This document shows positions 20,013 through 28,771 of a DNA stretch of 64,000 nucleotides, piece after piece; position 1 is the stretch's first letter; each line of letters starts with the position of its first letter. The notes beneath the pieces were generated by a model. That model did no database searches, was not told where the DNA came from, and saw only the letters and a list, made by a program, of their open reading frames with translations. Source of the stretch: Amycolatopsis sp. CA-128772. Lineage in GTDB: Bacteria > Actinomycetota > Actinomycetes > Mycobacteriales > Pseudonocardiaceae. The translations under genes and the position numbers were made by a program. The stretch spans positions 1 to 64,000 of the forward strand of contig NZ_PPHG01000067.1 of assembly GCF_002904295.1 (NCBI RefSeq), written 5' to 3'.

Positions 20013-21202
20013 CCATCCACACTTCCCGCGGCCGCAGCCTGGTGACCTGGCTGGCGTTCGCGTGCGTCCTCGCGCTGCTCGTCACCGCGGGGCTGTACCT
20101 GGTGTTCCGCGGCTCCGCCGGCACGACGCTGTCGGCGTACTTCGGCAAGACCGTCGGGCTGTACGCGGGATCGTCGGTGCGGGTGCTCGGCGTGCCGGTC
20201 GGCGAGGTCACCGACGTCACGCCCGAAGGCGACGCCGTCCGCGTCGACCTGCGCGTCGACGACGTGCCGCTGCCGGCGGACGTCGGCGCGGTCGTCGTCG
20301 CGCCCAGCCTGGTCAGCGACCGGTACGTCCAGCTGACCCCGGCCTACGACAGCGGGCCGACGCTGGCGACCGGCACGGTGCTGCCGCGCGACCGCACGGC
20401 CACGCCGGTGGAGCTGGACGACCTGTATTCCAGCCTCGACAAGCTGTCCATGGCCCTGGGCCCGAACGGTGCCAACAAGAACGGCGCGCTGTCCGGCGTG
20501 CTGGACACCGCGGCGAACACGCTGAAGGGCAACGGTGCTTCGCTGAACTCGACGGTCGGGCAGCTCGCCGAGCTGGCGAAGACCCTCGACGGCTCGAAGG
20601 ACGACCTGTTCTCGACCGTGCAGAACCTGAACTCCTTCACCGGCGCCCTGGCCCAGAGCGACCAGCAGCTCAACGAGTTCTACGGCCGCGTCGCCGACGT
20701 CAGCCGGTTCCTGGCGGCGGACTCGGACGACGTCGGGGCGGCGCTGCAGTCCCTGGGTGGCGCGCTCGGCGACGTCCAGCAGTTCGTCAACGACAACAAG
20801 GCGGCGCTGGAGTCCAACGTGGACAAGCTGGCGTCGCTGTCGAAGGTCCTCGTCGACCAGCGCGCCGCGCTCGCCGAGGTGCTCGACATCGCGCCGACCG
20901 GCGCCACGAACTTCATCAACTCCTACGACGCCGCGTCGGGCACGATCGCCGTCCGCGACAACCTGAACGAGCTGACCAACCCGCCGATCCTCACCGTCTG
21001 CCGGCTGATCAGCTCGGTCACGCCGAAGGAAGTCCCCGACGCGCTGGGCAACATCTGCAAGCAGCTCGCGCCGGTGCTGGACGGCGCCCTGAAGCTGCCG
21101 ACCATCCCGCAGGTGCTCAACTCCCTGCAGAACGGCACCCTTCCGCCGTTGCCCCTCCCGCTCGTCGACGTCATGGAGCAGCTGTCGGGTGGTGTGAAGT
21201 GA
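20009..21202 (+). CDS. mce4D: Mce4D
   Basis: A 397-residue MCE protein with anchor LVTWLAFACVLALLVTAG (about 10-27) and an MCE domain at about 38-115 (GLYAGSSVRVLGVPVGEV). Helical repeats follow, and the C-terminal third has conserved Cys residues (VCRLISSV, NICKQLAP). The ATG overlaps the mce4C stop (ATGA). It is part of the Mce4 envelope-spanning hexamer. Confidence 0.92.
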   Translation: MTIHTSRGRSLVTWLAFACVLALLVTAGLYLVFRGSAGTTLSAYFGKTVGLYAGSSVRVLGVPVGEVTDVTPEGDAVRVDLRVDDVPLPADVGAVVVAPSLVSDRYVQLTPAYDSGPTLATGTVLPRDRTATPVELDDLYSSLDKLSMALGPNGANKNGALSGVLDTAANTLKGNGASLNSTVGQLAELAKTLDGSKDDLFSTVQNLNSFTGALAQSDQQLNEFYGRVADVSRFLAADSDDVGAALQSLGGALGDVQQFVNDNKAALESNVDKLASLSKVLVDQRAALAEVLDIAPTGATNFINSYDAASGTIAVRDNLNELTNPPILTVCRLISSVTPKEVPDALGNICKQLAPVLDGALKLPTIPQVLNSLQNGTLPPLPLPLVDVMEQLSGGVK

Positions 21203-22365
21203 ACGGGCGCAAGCGGATCGCCGGGGCACTGGCCGGGGTGCTCGTGCTCGCGGGCTGCAGCGACGGCGGGTTCAACGGCCTCTACGGCACGCCGCTGCCG
21301 GGCGGTGCCGACGTCGGCGACCACCCGTACCACGTCACCGCGCTGTTCACCGACGTGCTGGACCTGGTGCCGCAGTCGAGCGTCAAGGTCAACGACGTCG
21401 CTGTCGGCCGCGTCGACAAGATCACCCTGACCCCGGACACGCGGTCGGCGCTGGTGGCGATGACCGTCAACGGCGACATCGCGCTGCCCGCCAACGCCCG
21501 CGCCGAGCTCAAGCAGTCTTCGCTGCTGGGGGAGAAGTTCGTCGAGCTGAGCGTGCCGACGGCCGAACCGGCGTCCGGGAACCTGGCCGACGGCGGGCAG
21601 ATCCCGCTCGGGCGCACCAACCGCAACCCCGAGGTCGAGGAGGTGCTCGGCGCGCTGTCCCTGCTGCTCAACGGCGGTGGGGTCGAGCAGATCCAGAAGA
21701 TCAGCCACGAACTCAACGACGCGTTGTCGGGCAACGAGCCGGAAATCCGCGCGCTGCTGTCGCGAGTGGACGAACTGGCCACGCAGCTCGACGGGCACAA
21801 GACGGAGATCCTGCGCGCGATCGACGGGCTCGCGAGGCTGTCGAAGACGCTGACCGGCCAGACGCAGAGCTTGACGAACGCGCTGGACGACCTCGCGCCG
21901 GGGCTGAAGATCGTCACCGACCAGCGTGACCAGCTCGTCGGGATGCTGACCGCGCTGAACACCCTGTCCGGCGTCGCGGTCGACACCGTCACGAAGAGCC
22001 GCGACCAGCTGGTCGCGAACCTGAAGGCGCTGCAGCCGACGCTGGCGAAGCTCGGCGAGGCCGGGCAGAACCTGCCGAACGCGCTGCAGATCCTGCTCAC
22101 GTACCCGTTCCCGGACTACGCCGGCAACGTGATCAAGGGCGACTACGCGAACGTCGAGGCGAACGTGAACCTCGACCTGGACACGCTGATCTCCAACTTC
22201 ACGAACTCCTCGCAGCCGCCGATCGCGCTGCCGCAGGCCATCGGCGGCGGGCCGCCGTCCGCCGCGCTGCCGCCGTTGCCGCTGCCCGACCTGGGCACCG
22301 CCCCGCCGGCCGCCGGGTCCGACCTGCTGGGCGGGCTGCTCGGCCTGATCGGGGGCGGCCGGTGA
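21199..22365 (+). CDS. mce4E: Mce4E lipoprotein
   Basis: A 388-residue MCE protein with a lipoprotein signal: the lipobox LAGC places the acylated Cys at residue 20. The MCE domain follows at about 40-115. MceE proteins are regularly the lipoprotein member of the set (LprN in Mtb). The tail is rich in Gly, Pro and Leu. The GTG start overlaps the mce4D stop (GTGA). Confidence 0.93.
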   Translation: MNGRKRIAGALAGVLVLAGCSDGGFNGLYGTPLPGGADVGDHPYHVTALFTDVLDLVPQSSVKVNDVAVGRVDKITLTPDTRSALVAMTVNGDIALPANARAELKQSSLLGEKFVELSVPTAEPASGNLADGGQIPLGRTNRNPEVEEVLGALSLLLNGGGVEQIQKISHELNDALSGNEPEIRALLSRVDELATQLDGHKTEILRAIDGLARLSKTLTGQTQSLTNALDDLAPGLKIVTDQRDQLVGMLTALNTLSGVAVDTVTKSRDQLVANLKALQPTLAKLGEAGQNLPNALQILLTYPFPDYAGNVIKGDYANVEANVNLDLDTLISNFTNSSQPPIALPQAIGGGPPSAALPPLPLPDLGTAPPAAGSDLLGGLLGLIGGGR

Positions 22366-23594
22366 CCCGCAAGATCCGGATCCAGCTGTTCGCGTTCGTC
22401 GTCATCGCGGTGGTTTCGGTCGTCTACGCCGGCGGCCGGTACGCCGGGCTGGACCGGCTCTTCGGCCACCGCGGCTACGTCGTCACCGCGCAGCTGACCG
22501 ACTCCGGGGGCATCTTCGTCAACTCCGAGGTCGCCTACCGCGGGGTCACGGTCGGCCGGGTGACGTCGATGACGCTGACCGAGCACGGCGTCGACGTCGC
22601 CCTCGACATCGACGCGGGCGCACCGGACATCCCGGCCGACGCGCACGCGCAGGTGGCGAACCGGTCGGCGGTGGGGGAGCAGTTCGTGGATCTGCTCCCC
22701 GCAACCAACGGCGGCCCGTTCCTGAAGGACGGTTCGGTGATCACGGTGGACAAGACGTCGCTGCCGCCGTCGCCGGACACCGTGCTCAGCCACCTCGACG
22801 ACCTCGTCGCGAGCGTGCACCCGGATTCGCTGCGGACGGTCGTCGACGAGACGTACAACGCGTTCGCGGGCGCGGGGCCGGAACTGCAGCAGCTGCTGGA
22901 CAGCACGGGCTCGCTGACCGCGGTGGCCGCCCAGTACGTCCCGCAGACGCAGGGGCTGCTGGCGAATTCGCGGATCGTGCTCGGCACGCAGGAACGGCAG
23001 GCGGCGAACATCACCGACTTCGCGTCCGGCCTCCGCACGATCGCCGGTCAGCTCAAGAAGTCCGATCCGGACCTGCGGCGGGTGATCGCGCAGGCGCCGC
23101 GGCTGAGCCGGCAGATCAGCGACGTGCTCGCCGCGTCGGGCACCGACCTCGGCGTGCTGTTCGCGAACCTGCTGACCACCGCGCAGATCACGACGTCCCG
23201 GAAGGACTCCATCGAGGAACTGCTGGTGGCTTACCCGATCATTTCGGCGTTCTCGCCGTCGACGTCCCCGGACGGCACCGGCCACCTGGGCGTGGTGTTC
23301 AACTTCTTCGACCCGGCTTCGTGCACGAAAGGCTACGAAGGCACGAAACAGCGTCCGGCGAACGACGAGACCGAAGCGCCGGTGAACATGAACGCCTACT
23401 GCGCCGAGCCGCCGGGCAGCCCGACCGGGGTGCGCGGGGCGCAGAACGCGCCGTACGCGGGGAAGCCGCCGGCGATCCCGGCCGCGCCGTCGCAGACCGC
23501 GTCGGCACCCGCGCAGGCCCAGTTGCCGGGAATGCTGAGCCTGCTGACCGGGCCGTCTTCGGGTGGGCTCGGCAAGCTGCTGGGCGCGCCGTGA
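22362..23594 (+). CDS. mce4F: Mce4F
   Basis: A 410-residue MCE protein, last of the six. The anchor is at about residues 6-24 (IQLFAFVVIAVVSVVYAG), the MCE domain at about 38-115 (GGIFVNSEVAYRGVTVGRV), and the C-terminus is Ala/Pro-rich. It overlaps mce4E by GTGA and the next gene likewise. Confidence 0.92.
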   Translation: MTRKIRIQLFAFVVIAVVSVVYAGGRYAGLDRLFGHRGYVVTAQLTDSGGIFVNSEVAYRGVTVGRVTSMTLTEHGVDVALDIDAGAPDIPADAHAQVANRSAVGEQFVDLLPATNGGPFLKDGSVITVDKTSLPPSPDTVLSHLDDLVASVHPDSLRTVVDETYNAFAGAGPELQQLLDSTGSLTAVAAQYVPQTQGLLANSRIVLGTQERQAANITDFASGLRTIAGQLKKSDPDLRRVIAQAPRLSRQISDVLAASGTDLGVLFANLLTTAQITTSRKDSIEELLVAYPIISAFSPSTSPDGTGHLGVVFNFFDPASCTKGYEGTKQRPANDETEAPVNMNAYCAEPPGSPTGVRGAQNAPYAGKPPAIPAAPSQTASAPAQAQLPGMLSLLTGPSSGGLGKLLGAP

Positions 23595-24079
23595 AGCAGC
23601 GTCTCCTGGTCGTGCTGGCGGTCTTGTCGGTGCTGGCGGCGGCTTTCTCGGGCTGGTCCTGGTGGCGCGCGGCGGCGGACGACTCCGCCGCGCGCGGCCG
23701 TGAGCGCGACGCGGTGCTCGCCGCGGCGGGTCCCCAGCTGGTCACGTTGAACACGATCGACTACCGCACGGCGGCGGCGGACGTGGACCGCTGGATCGCG
23801 GCGACGACGGGCCAGTACGGAACGGACCTGGCGGGCGACCGCCAGCTCCAGATCGACCGCGCCTCGGCGGCCCGCACGGTCTCGTCCGCCTCGCTGGTCC
23901 AGGCGGCGGTGACGGAGATCGACCCGTCCCGGGGCGCGGCGCGTCTCCTGGCGGTGCTGGACGTCCGGATCTCCACGGCCGGCGGCGCGGCGTCGCCGAA
24001 GACGAACCGGCTGACGGTGGACGCGTCCCGGTCCGCGGACGGCTGGAAGATCGCCGGCGTCCAGGCGGCGGGCTCGTGA
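23591..24079 (+). CDS. mas4A: Mce-associated membrane protein (Mas4A-like)
   Basis: A 162-residue protein with one N-terminal transmembrane helix (LLVVLAVLSVLAAAFSGW) and an extracytoplasmic domain of the NTF2-like type found after mce operons. Mas proteins stabilise Mce complexes; Mtb Rv3493c is at the same place. The GTG start overlaps the mce4F stop. Confidence 0.85.
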   Translation: MKQRLLVVLAVLSVLAAAFSGWSWWRAAADDSAARGRERDAVLAAAGPQLVTLNTIDYRTAAADVDRWIAATTGQYGTDLAGDRQLQIDRASAARTVSSASLVQAAVTEIDPSRGAARLLAVLDVRISTAGGAASPKTNRLTVDASRSADGWKIAGVQAAGS

Positions 24080-24558
24080 ACCGCGTGCTGGTCGCGGTGG
24101 TGGCGCTCACGCTGGGTTGCACGGCGTGGTTCGCCATCGAGACGGCTTCCCTGTCACCCGGCGACAACCTCGCCTTGGTGGATGCCTCGGCGACGGCCAA
24201 GGTTTCGGCGGAGGTGAGCGACGCGGTGAAGGCGGTGTTCTCCTACGACTACGCGAACCTGCCCCGCACCGAGCGAGCGGCTTCCGAGGTCTTGACGGGA
24301 GAGGCGGTCCGGCAGTACCAGGCCCAGTTCGCCGCGGCCCGCACCCGCGCGACGACGGAGAAGCTGATCCGCACGACCACGGTCCGCGCGGTGGGCGTCC
24401 GGTCGCTACACGGCGACGAGGCATCGCTGTTGTTGTTTCTGGACCAGCAGACGGTGGCCCAGGGCGGCGGCGCACCGTCGTCGTCGGTGGCCCAGCTGGC
24501 GGTGACGGCGAAGCGGGTGGACGGGCACTGGAAGCTGGCGAGTCTGACGGCCCTTTAG
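24076..24558 (+). CDS. mas4B: Mce-associated membrane protein (Mas4B-like)
   Basis: A 160-residue paralogue of the preceding gene, with a short N-terminal hydrophobic segment and an alpha/beta extracytoplasmic domain. The GTG start overlaps the previous stop by 4 bases. It closes the operon. Its TAG stop overlaps the TAA stop of the convergent gene in the shared tetranucleotide TTAG, leaving no room for an intergenic terminator. Confidence 0.83.
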   Translation: MNRVLVAVVALTLGCTAWFAIETASLSPGDNLALVDASATAKVSAEVSDAVKAVFSYDYANLPRTERAASEVLTGEAVRQYQAQFAAARTRATTEKLIRTTTVRAVGVRSLHGDEASLLLFLDQQTVAQGGGAPSSSVAQLAVTAKRVDGHWKLASLTAL

Positions 24559-25043
24559 CCGTCCCAGACTCCCGCGCCTTGGCGCAGGACCTCGACGCCG
24601 GACGGCGACGAAACCGGCCACAGCTCCACCACGTACCGGTAGTGCTCGCCGTACTCGTGGTCGTTCCAGTCCGCCGGCGGCGGACCGGCCGGCACGTACG
24701 AAACCCGCGCCCGGTACCGGCCCGGCAGCACCGAAAAGTACTTCTGCTGCGACGGGTAGTCGGCCGGACCGGAGATCACCAGCCGTCCGGTCGGAACCGG
24801 AAGGTCCGCTTCCACCACGTGCTCGGCGGAAGGCGACAACGGCGGCGGCGAGGGCAGGAGCGTCACCGAGGACTCCACCAGGTCCGAGCGCGCCGTCGCG
24901 ATGGCGATCCCGCCGGCCTCCACCCCGATCCGGTGATGTTCCACCGCTTCGGGAGACCAGCCGCTGCCGTCCAGCCGGGAACCGGAGTCGCGCAAGGAGA
25001 ACTGCCGCTGGTCGGCGTGGACGACGAGGTGCACACGAACCAC
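24555..25043 (-). CDS. ComJ-like protein of unknown function
   Basis: A 162-residue soluble protein. Its order of motifs (an N-terminal HADQRQFSLRD strand, WSPEAVEHH, then LVISGPADYPSQQKYFSVLPGRYRARV) recalls Bacillus ComJ, a small protein that binds and inhibits the DNA-entry nuclease NucA. The similarity is by eye and weak. The start is uncertain: GTG 25043 or GTG 25034, neither with a good ribosome site. No nuclease gene adjoins it. It is divergent from the aminotransferase. Confidence 0.6.
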   Translation of the reverse strand: MVRVHLVVHADQRQFSLRDSGSRLDGSGWSPEAVEHHRIGVEAGGIAIATARSDLVESSVTLLPSPPPLSPSAEHVVEADLPVPTGRLVISGPADYPSQQKYFSVLPGRYRARVSYVPAGPPPADWNDHEYGEHYRYVVELWPVSSPSGVEVLRQGAGVWDG

Positions 25044-25097
25044 CCTAGCCAGGACCCGCCCCGGAATGGTATCGACACCGGGTTTAGCGTTGACCCC

Positions 25098-26339
25098 ATG
25101 ACCACTGCTTCCGTCGACGTCGACACGGCCCGCAGCGAGTACGCGGCCCTGGTCGGCCGAGGCCTCTCCCTGGACATCACCCGCGGCAAGCCGTCCCCCG
25201 AGCAGCTCGGCCTTTCGAACGCGCTGCTCGGCCTCCCCGGCGACGGCACCTTCAAGGCCGAGGACGGCACCGACGTCCGCAACTACGGCGGCCTCAACGG
25301 CCTGCCCGAGCTGCGCCGCATCTTCGCCGGCGCGCTGCAGGTGCCCGCCGCGCAGCTGCTGGCCGCGGGCAACTCCAGCCTCGAGCTGATGCACGACGCC
25401 GTCGTCCAGGCCCTGCTGAGCAAGGTCCCCGGCGCCGAGCGCCGCTGGGCCGACGAGCCGCAGGTGAAGTTCCTCGCGCCGGTCCCGGGTTACGACCGCC
25501 ACTTCGCGCTCACCGAGCGGTTCGGCATCGAGCTCGTCGGAGTCGCGATGACCGACGAGGGCCCCGACATGGACGCGGTCGAGACGCTGGTCGCCGAGGA
25601 CGCGAGCGTCAAGGGCATCTGGTGCGTGCCGAAGTACAGCAACCCCACCGGGGTCACGTTCAGTGACGACGTGGTCAAGCGGCTCGCCACCATGCGCACC
25701 GCGGCGCCGGACTTCCGGATCTTCTGGGACAACGCCTACGCCGTGCACCACCTCACCGACGCCGAGCCGGAGCTGGCCGACCTGCTGGCCCTGGCCACCG
25801 AGGCCGGCCACGCCGACCGCGTCTTCGTCTTCGGCTCGACCTCGAAGATCACCCTCGCCGGCGCCGGCGTCGGCTTCTTCGGTGCCTCCGAGGCCAACCT
25901 CGCCTGGTGGACCGGCAACGTCGGCAAGCGCACGATCGGCCCGGACAAGGTCAACCAGCTGCGCCACGCGCACTTCCTCAAGGACGAGGAGGGCGTGCGC
26001 GCCCACATGCGCAAGCACGCCGAGATCATCGGCCCGAAGTTCGCCGCCGTCGACCGCATCCTCGGCGAGGAGCTGGCCGACCTGGCGTCCTGGACCAAGC
26101 CGACCGGTGGCTACTTCATCACGCTGACCGTCCCGCAGGGCACCGCGAAGGAGGTCGTGCGGCTGGCGAAGGAGGCCGGTGTCGCGCTGACCCCCGCCGG
26201 GGCGACCCACCCGCACGGGAACGACCCGGCCGACGCGGTCATCCGCATCGCGCCGACTTTCCCGAAGCTCGCCGAGGTGGAAGAGGCCGTCCGCGCGCTG
26301 GCCGTGTGCGTCCGGCTCGCCGTCGCGCAGCGCAGCTGA
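25098..26339 (+). CDS. PLP-dependent aspartate-type aminotransferase
   Basis: A 413-residue fold-type I aminotransferase of the Corynebacterium AspT (class Ic) type. It has the substrate-binding YGGLNGLPELR region, NPTG motif in KYSNPTGVTF, WDNAYAVHH with the PLP-contacting Asp/Tyr, and the PLP lysine in GSTSKITLAGAG. C. glutamicum AspT makes aspartate from oxaloacetate and glutamate, so that role is likely. The ATG at 25098 lies 55 bases from the divergent gene and may be close to the transcription start. Confidence 0.88.
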   Translation: MTTASVDVDTARSEYAALVGRGLSLDITRGKPSPEQLGLSNALLGLPGDGTFKAEDGTDVRNYGGLNGLPELRRIFAGALQVPAAQLLAAGNSSLELMHDAVVQALLSKVPGAERRWADEPQVKFLAPVPGYDRHFALTERFGIELVGVAMTDEGPDMDAVETLVAEDASVKGIWCVPKYSNPTGVTFSDDVVKRLATMRTAAPDFRIFWDNAYAVHHLTDAEPELADLLALATEAGHADRVFVFGSTSKITLAGAGVGFFGASEANLAWWTGNVGKRTIGPDKVNQLRHAHFLKDEEGVRAHMRKHAEIIGPKFAAVDRILGEELADLASWTKPTGGYFITLTVPQGTAKEVVRLAKEAGVALTPAGATHPHGNDPADAVIRIAPTFPKLAEVEEAVRALAVCVRLAVAQRS

Positions 26340-26455
26340 CCAGGCAAAACGGAAGTCGATCAAAAATTTTCCCGGTTTGACCGAGCCGGGGGGCGCCCTC
26401 GTACGTATGACCGGTGGGTGAGGTGGACGAACTCGTCACGAGAGGACGTCCCCCG

Positions 26456-27433
26456 GTGTTCGGAAAACGCTACACAGAGCAGCTGATCGAGCGCAGCGCG
26501 GAGAACGCGACCGACCGCCGCCGCTTCCTCAAGGCTGCGGGAGCGGCGGGGCTCGGCGTCGCGGGTGCCGGCGCGCTCGGCACGGCGCTGTCGCTGGGCC
26601 TCGGCTCGGCGGGTGCCACGTCGCAGTACGGTGCGCAGGGAGGTGACAAGGCGAAGGAGGCGGCGAGCGACGCCGCCGTGCTGAACTTCGCGTTGAACCT
26701 CGAGTACCTCGAGGCGAACCTGTACTCGTTCGCCGTCTACGGCTACGGGCTGAACGAGAAGTACGTCAACGGCGTCGGCAACCTCGGCAAGGTGTCCGGC
26801 GGGCACGCGGTCAAGTTCAAGAGCGAGCACACGAAGCAGCTCGTCCAGGAGATCGCCGGCGACGAGGTCGCGCACGTCAACTTCCTGCGCAAGGCGCTCG
26901 ACAAGGCCGCCGTCGCGCAGCCGGAAATCGACTTCCAGAACAGCTTCACCGCGGCCATGCAGGCCGCCGGGGTGATCAAGCAGGGCCAGACGTTCGACCC
27001 GTTCGGCAGCGAGAACAACTTCCTGCTCGCCGCCTACCTGTTCGAGGACGTCGGCGTGTCCGCCTACAAGGGCGCCGCCCCGCTGGTCAACAACAAGACG
27101 TTCCTCGACGCGGCCGCGGGCATCCTGGCCGTCGAGGCCTACCACGCCGGGATCGTCCGGTCGGCGCTGTTCGAGCGCGGCCTGGGGGACATCACGAACA
27201 AGATGTCCGACGCCCGCGACAGCCTCGACGGCAAGGCCGACGACGACGAAGGCGTCATCAAGGACGGCAAGGCGAACCTCGTCCCGGCCGACGCCAACGG
27301 CATCGCGTTCGGGCGGTCCGCCGAGCGCGTGCTCAACATCGCGTACCTCAACCCGGACAAGGTGTCTTCGGGTGGCTTCTACCCGCGCGGCCTGAACGGC
27401 GACATCGCCACCAGCGGTGCGAAGGAGAAGTAG
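26456..27433 (+). CDS. Tat-exported ferritin-like protein
   Basis: A 325-residue protein with a twin-arginine signal (DRRRFLKAAGAAGLGVAGAG, about residues 22-41) and a ferritin-like four-helix domain of the desiccation-related type. Candidate di-metal ligands are in NLEYLEANLY, GDEVAHVNFL, YLFEDVGVSAY and VEAYHAGIVR. I chose GTG 26456, with GAGAGGA about nine bases upstream; GTG 26414 is an alternative. A TTGACC at 26377 may be part of its promoter. Export through Tat implies folding with its metal inside the cell. Its reaction is unknown. Confidence 0.85.
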   Translation: MFGKRYTEQLIERSAENATDRRRFLKAAGAAGLGVAGAGALGTALSLGLGSAGATSQYGAQGGDKAKEAASDAAVLNFALNLEYLEANLYSFAVYGYGLNEKYVNGVGNLGKVSGGHAVKFKSEHTKQLVQEIAGDEVAHVNFLRKALDKAAVAQPEIDFQNSFTAAMQAAGVIKQGQTFDPFGSENNFLLAAYLFEDVGVSAYKGAAPLVNNKTFLDAAAGILAVEAYHAGIVRSALFERGLGDITNKMSDARDSLDGKADDDEGVIKDGKANLVPADANGIAFGRSAERVLNIAYLNPDKVSSGGFYPRGLNGDIATSGAKEK

Positions 27434-27436
27434 GCG

Positions 27437-27480
27437 CCGCGTGCCGCCGTCACGGTAACGTCGACGACGGCGGCACGCGG
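27437..27480 (+). terminator. Terminator after the ferritin-like gene
   Basis: A perfect 15-bp stem (27437-27451 with 27466-27480) and a 14-base loop begin four bases after the stop. The next gene starts 18 bases later, so its promoter must overlap the hairpin or it depends on read-through. Confidence 0.75.
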
Positions 27481-27497
27481 AGTCGAGGGGGCGCGAA

Positions 27498-28604
27498 GTG
27501 CGGGTACTGGTCGCGGGTGGCGGGATCTCGGGCACGGTGACGGCGATGGCGCTGCGGCTCGCCGGGCACGAGGCGATCGTGTACGAGGCCTACCCCGCGG
27601 GTGGGGACGACATCGGCGCGTTCCTCACGATCATGCACAACGGCATGGACGCCCTGCGCGCGATCGGCGCCGACGGGCCGGTGATCGACAGTTCCTTCGC
27701 GGCGTACGGCGTCGAGCTCGTCGCCCCGAACGGGGAGACCGTCGGGCGGCGCGAGTTCGACACCGAAGGTCTCGACGGCCCGCGCACCCTGACCCGCGCG
27801 ACGCTCTACGGCGTCCTGCAGGACGAAGCCGCGCGCCGCGGTGTCCCGCTGGAGCGCGGCCGCCGGCTGGTGGGCGCCCGGCCGGGCCCGGACGGGATCA
27901 CGGCGGAATTCGCCGACGGCACCACGTCGACCGGTGACGTCCTGGTCGGCGCGGACGGCCTGCGTTCGGTGGTCCGGCGGCTGATCGACCCGGCGGCGGA
28001 CGAGCCGCGGTACACCGGGCTGACCGTCGTGTACGGCTACACGCGCGCGCCCGGGCTGCCGGCAGCACCGGGGATCTACCGGATGGTCCGCGGCAGCCGG
28101 GCGGCCTTCGGGTTCACCACGGACCCGGATGGCGCCACGTTCTGGTTCGCCCGCATCCCGGACCCCGAGCGGTCCCGCGAGGACATCGCGGCGGTGACCC
28201 CGGCGGGCTGGCGCGAGTTCGCCCACGCGGCGTTCGACGGCGACCCGTTGCCCTGCACGGACATCATCGCGGCAACCGGCGACGAGGTGTTCGGCGGCCA
28301 CTCCTACGACGTCCCGGAGACGCGGGTGTGGTCGACGCCCGAGATGGTCCTCGTCGGCGACGCCGCGCACGCCGCATCACCGGCCGCGGGCCAAGGGGCG
28401 TCGATGGCGCTGGAGGACAGCGTGGTGCTGGCCCAGTGCCTGCGCGACCTGCCGGACCCACCCTCGGCTTTCGCGGCGTACGAAGCACTTCGCCGCGAGC
28501 GGGTGGAGAAGCTGGTGAGGGCGAGCGCGGGCGGAGACGTCGGCGAGGAACGCGGCTGGCTGTACTCGCACCACATCGACTGGGAAGCCAAGATCACCGG
28601 TTAG
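27498..28604 (+). CDS. FAD-dependent monooxygenase
   Basis: A 368-residue class A flavoprotein hydroxylase. The Rossmann motif GGGISG is at residues 7-12, the DG motif in VLVGADGLRSVVRR, and the FAD-ribityl motif in VLVGDAAHAASPAAGQG. These enzymes use NAD(P)H and oxygen to hydroxylate aromatic or polyketide substrates. No regulator or pathway gene adjoins it, so the substrate is unknown. The GTG start has GAGGGGGCG upstream. Confidence 0.85.
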   Translation: MRVLVAGGGISGTVTAMALRLAGHEAIVYEAYPAGGDDIGAFLTIMHNGMDALRAIGADGPVIDSSFAAYGVELVAPNGETVGRREFDTEGLDGPRTLTRATLYGVLQDEAARRGVPLERGRRLVGARPGPDGITAEFADGTTSTGDVLVGADGLRSVVRRLIDPAADEPRYTGLTVVYGYTRAPGLPAAPGIYRMVRGSRAAFGFTTDPDGATFWFARIPDPERSREDIAAVTPAGWREFAHAAFDGDPLPCTDIIAATGDEVFGGHSYDVPETRVWSTPEMVLVGDAAHAASPAAGQGASMALEDSVVLAQCLRDLPDPPSAFAAYEALRRERVEKLVRASAGGDVGEERGWLYSHHIDWEAKITG

Positions 28605-28623
28605 CCCCGCTCGCCCCCCGCCG

Positions 28624-28765
28624 CCCCAATGTGGCGTTGGTGGCGTCCAGCGCACCCAATGTGGCGTTCGGTGCGTCCGACGCACCCAATGTGGCGTTGG
28701 GTGCGTCCGACGCACCCAATGTGGCGTTCGGTGCGTCCAACGCACCCAACGCCACATTGGGGCGC
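28624..28765. repeat. Tandem 30-base repeat array ending in an inverted copy
   Basis: Units at 28651, 28681 and 28711 repeat at exactly 30 bases; each begins CGCACCCAATGTGGCGTT and ends with GGTGCGTCC. A partial unit precedes them at 28624. The array ends at 28741-28765 with the inverted core AACGCCACATTGGGG. It fills the gap between two convergent genes. The inverted ends can fold into strong stems, so it may act as a bidirectional terminator. A sister array lies at 53674-53757. Confidence 0.9.
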
Positions 28766-28771
28766 TTTGGC

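Noticed and set aside
28624..28765. CRISPR array
   Set aside because: The 30-base units abut with no spacers, one copy is inverted, and no cas genes are near.
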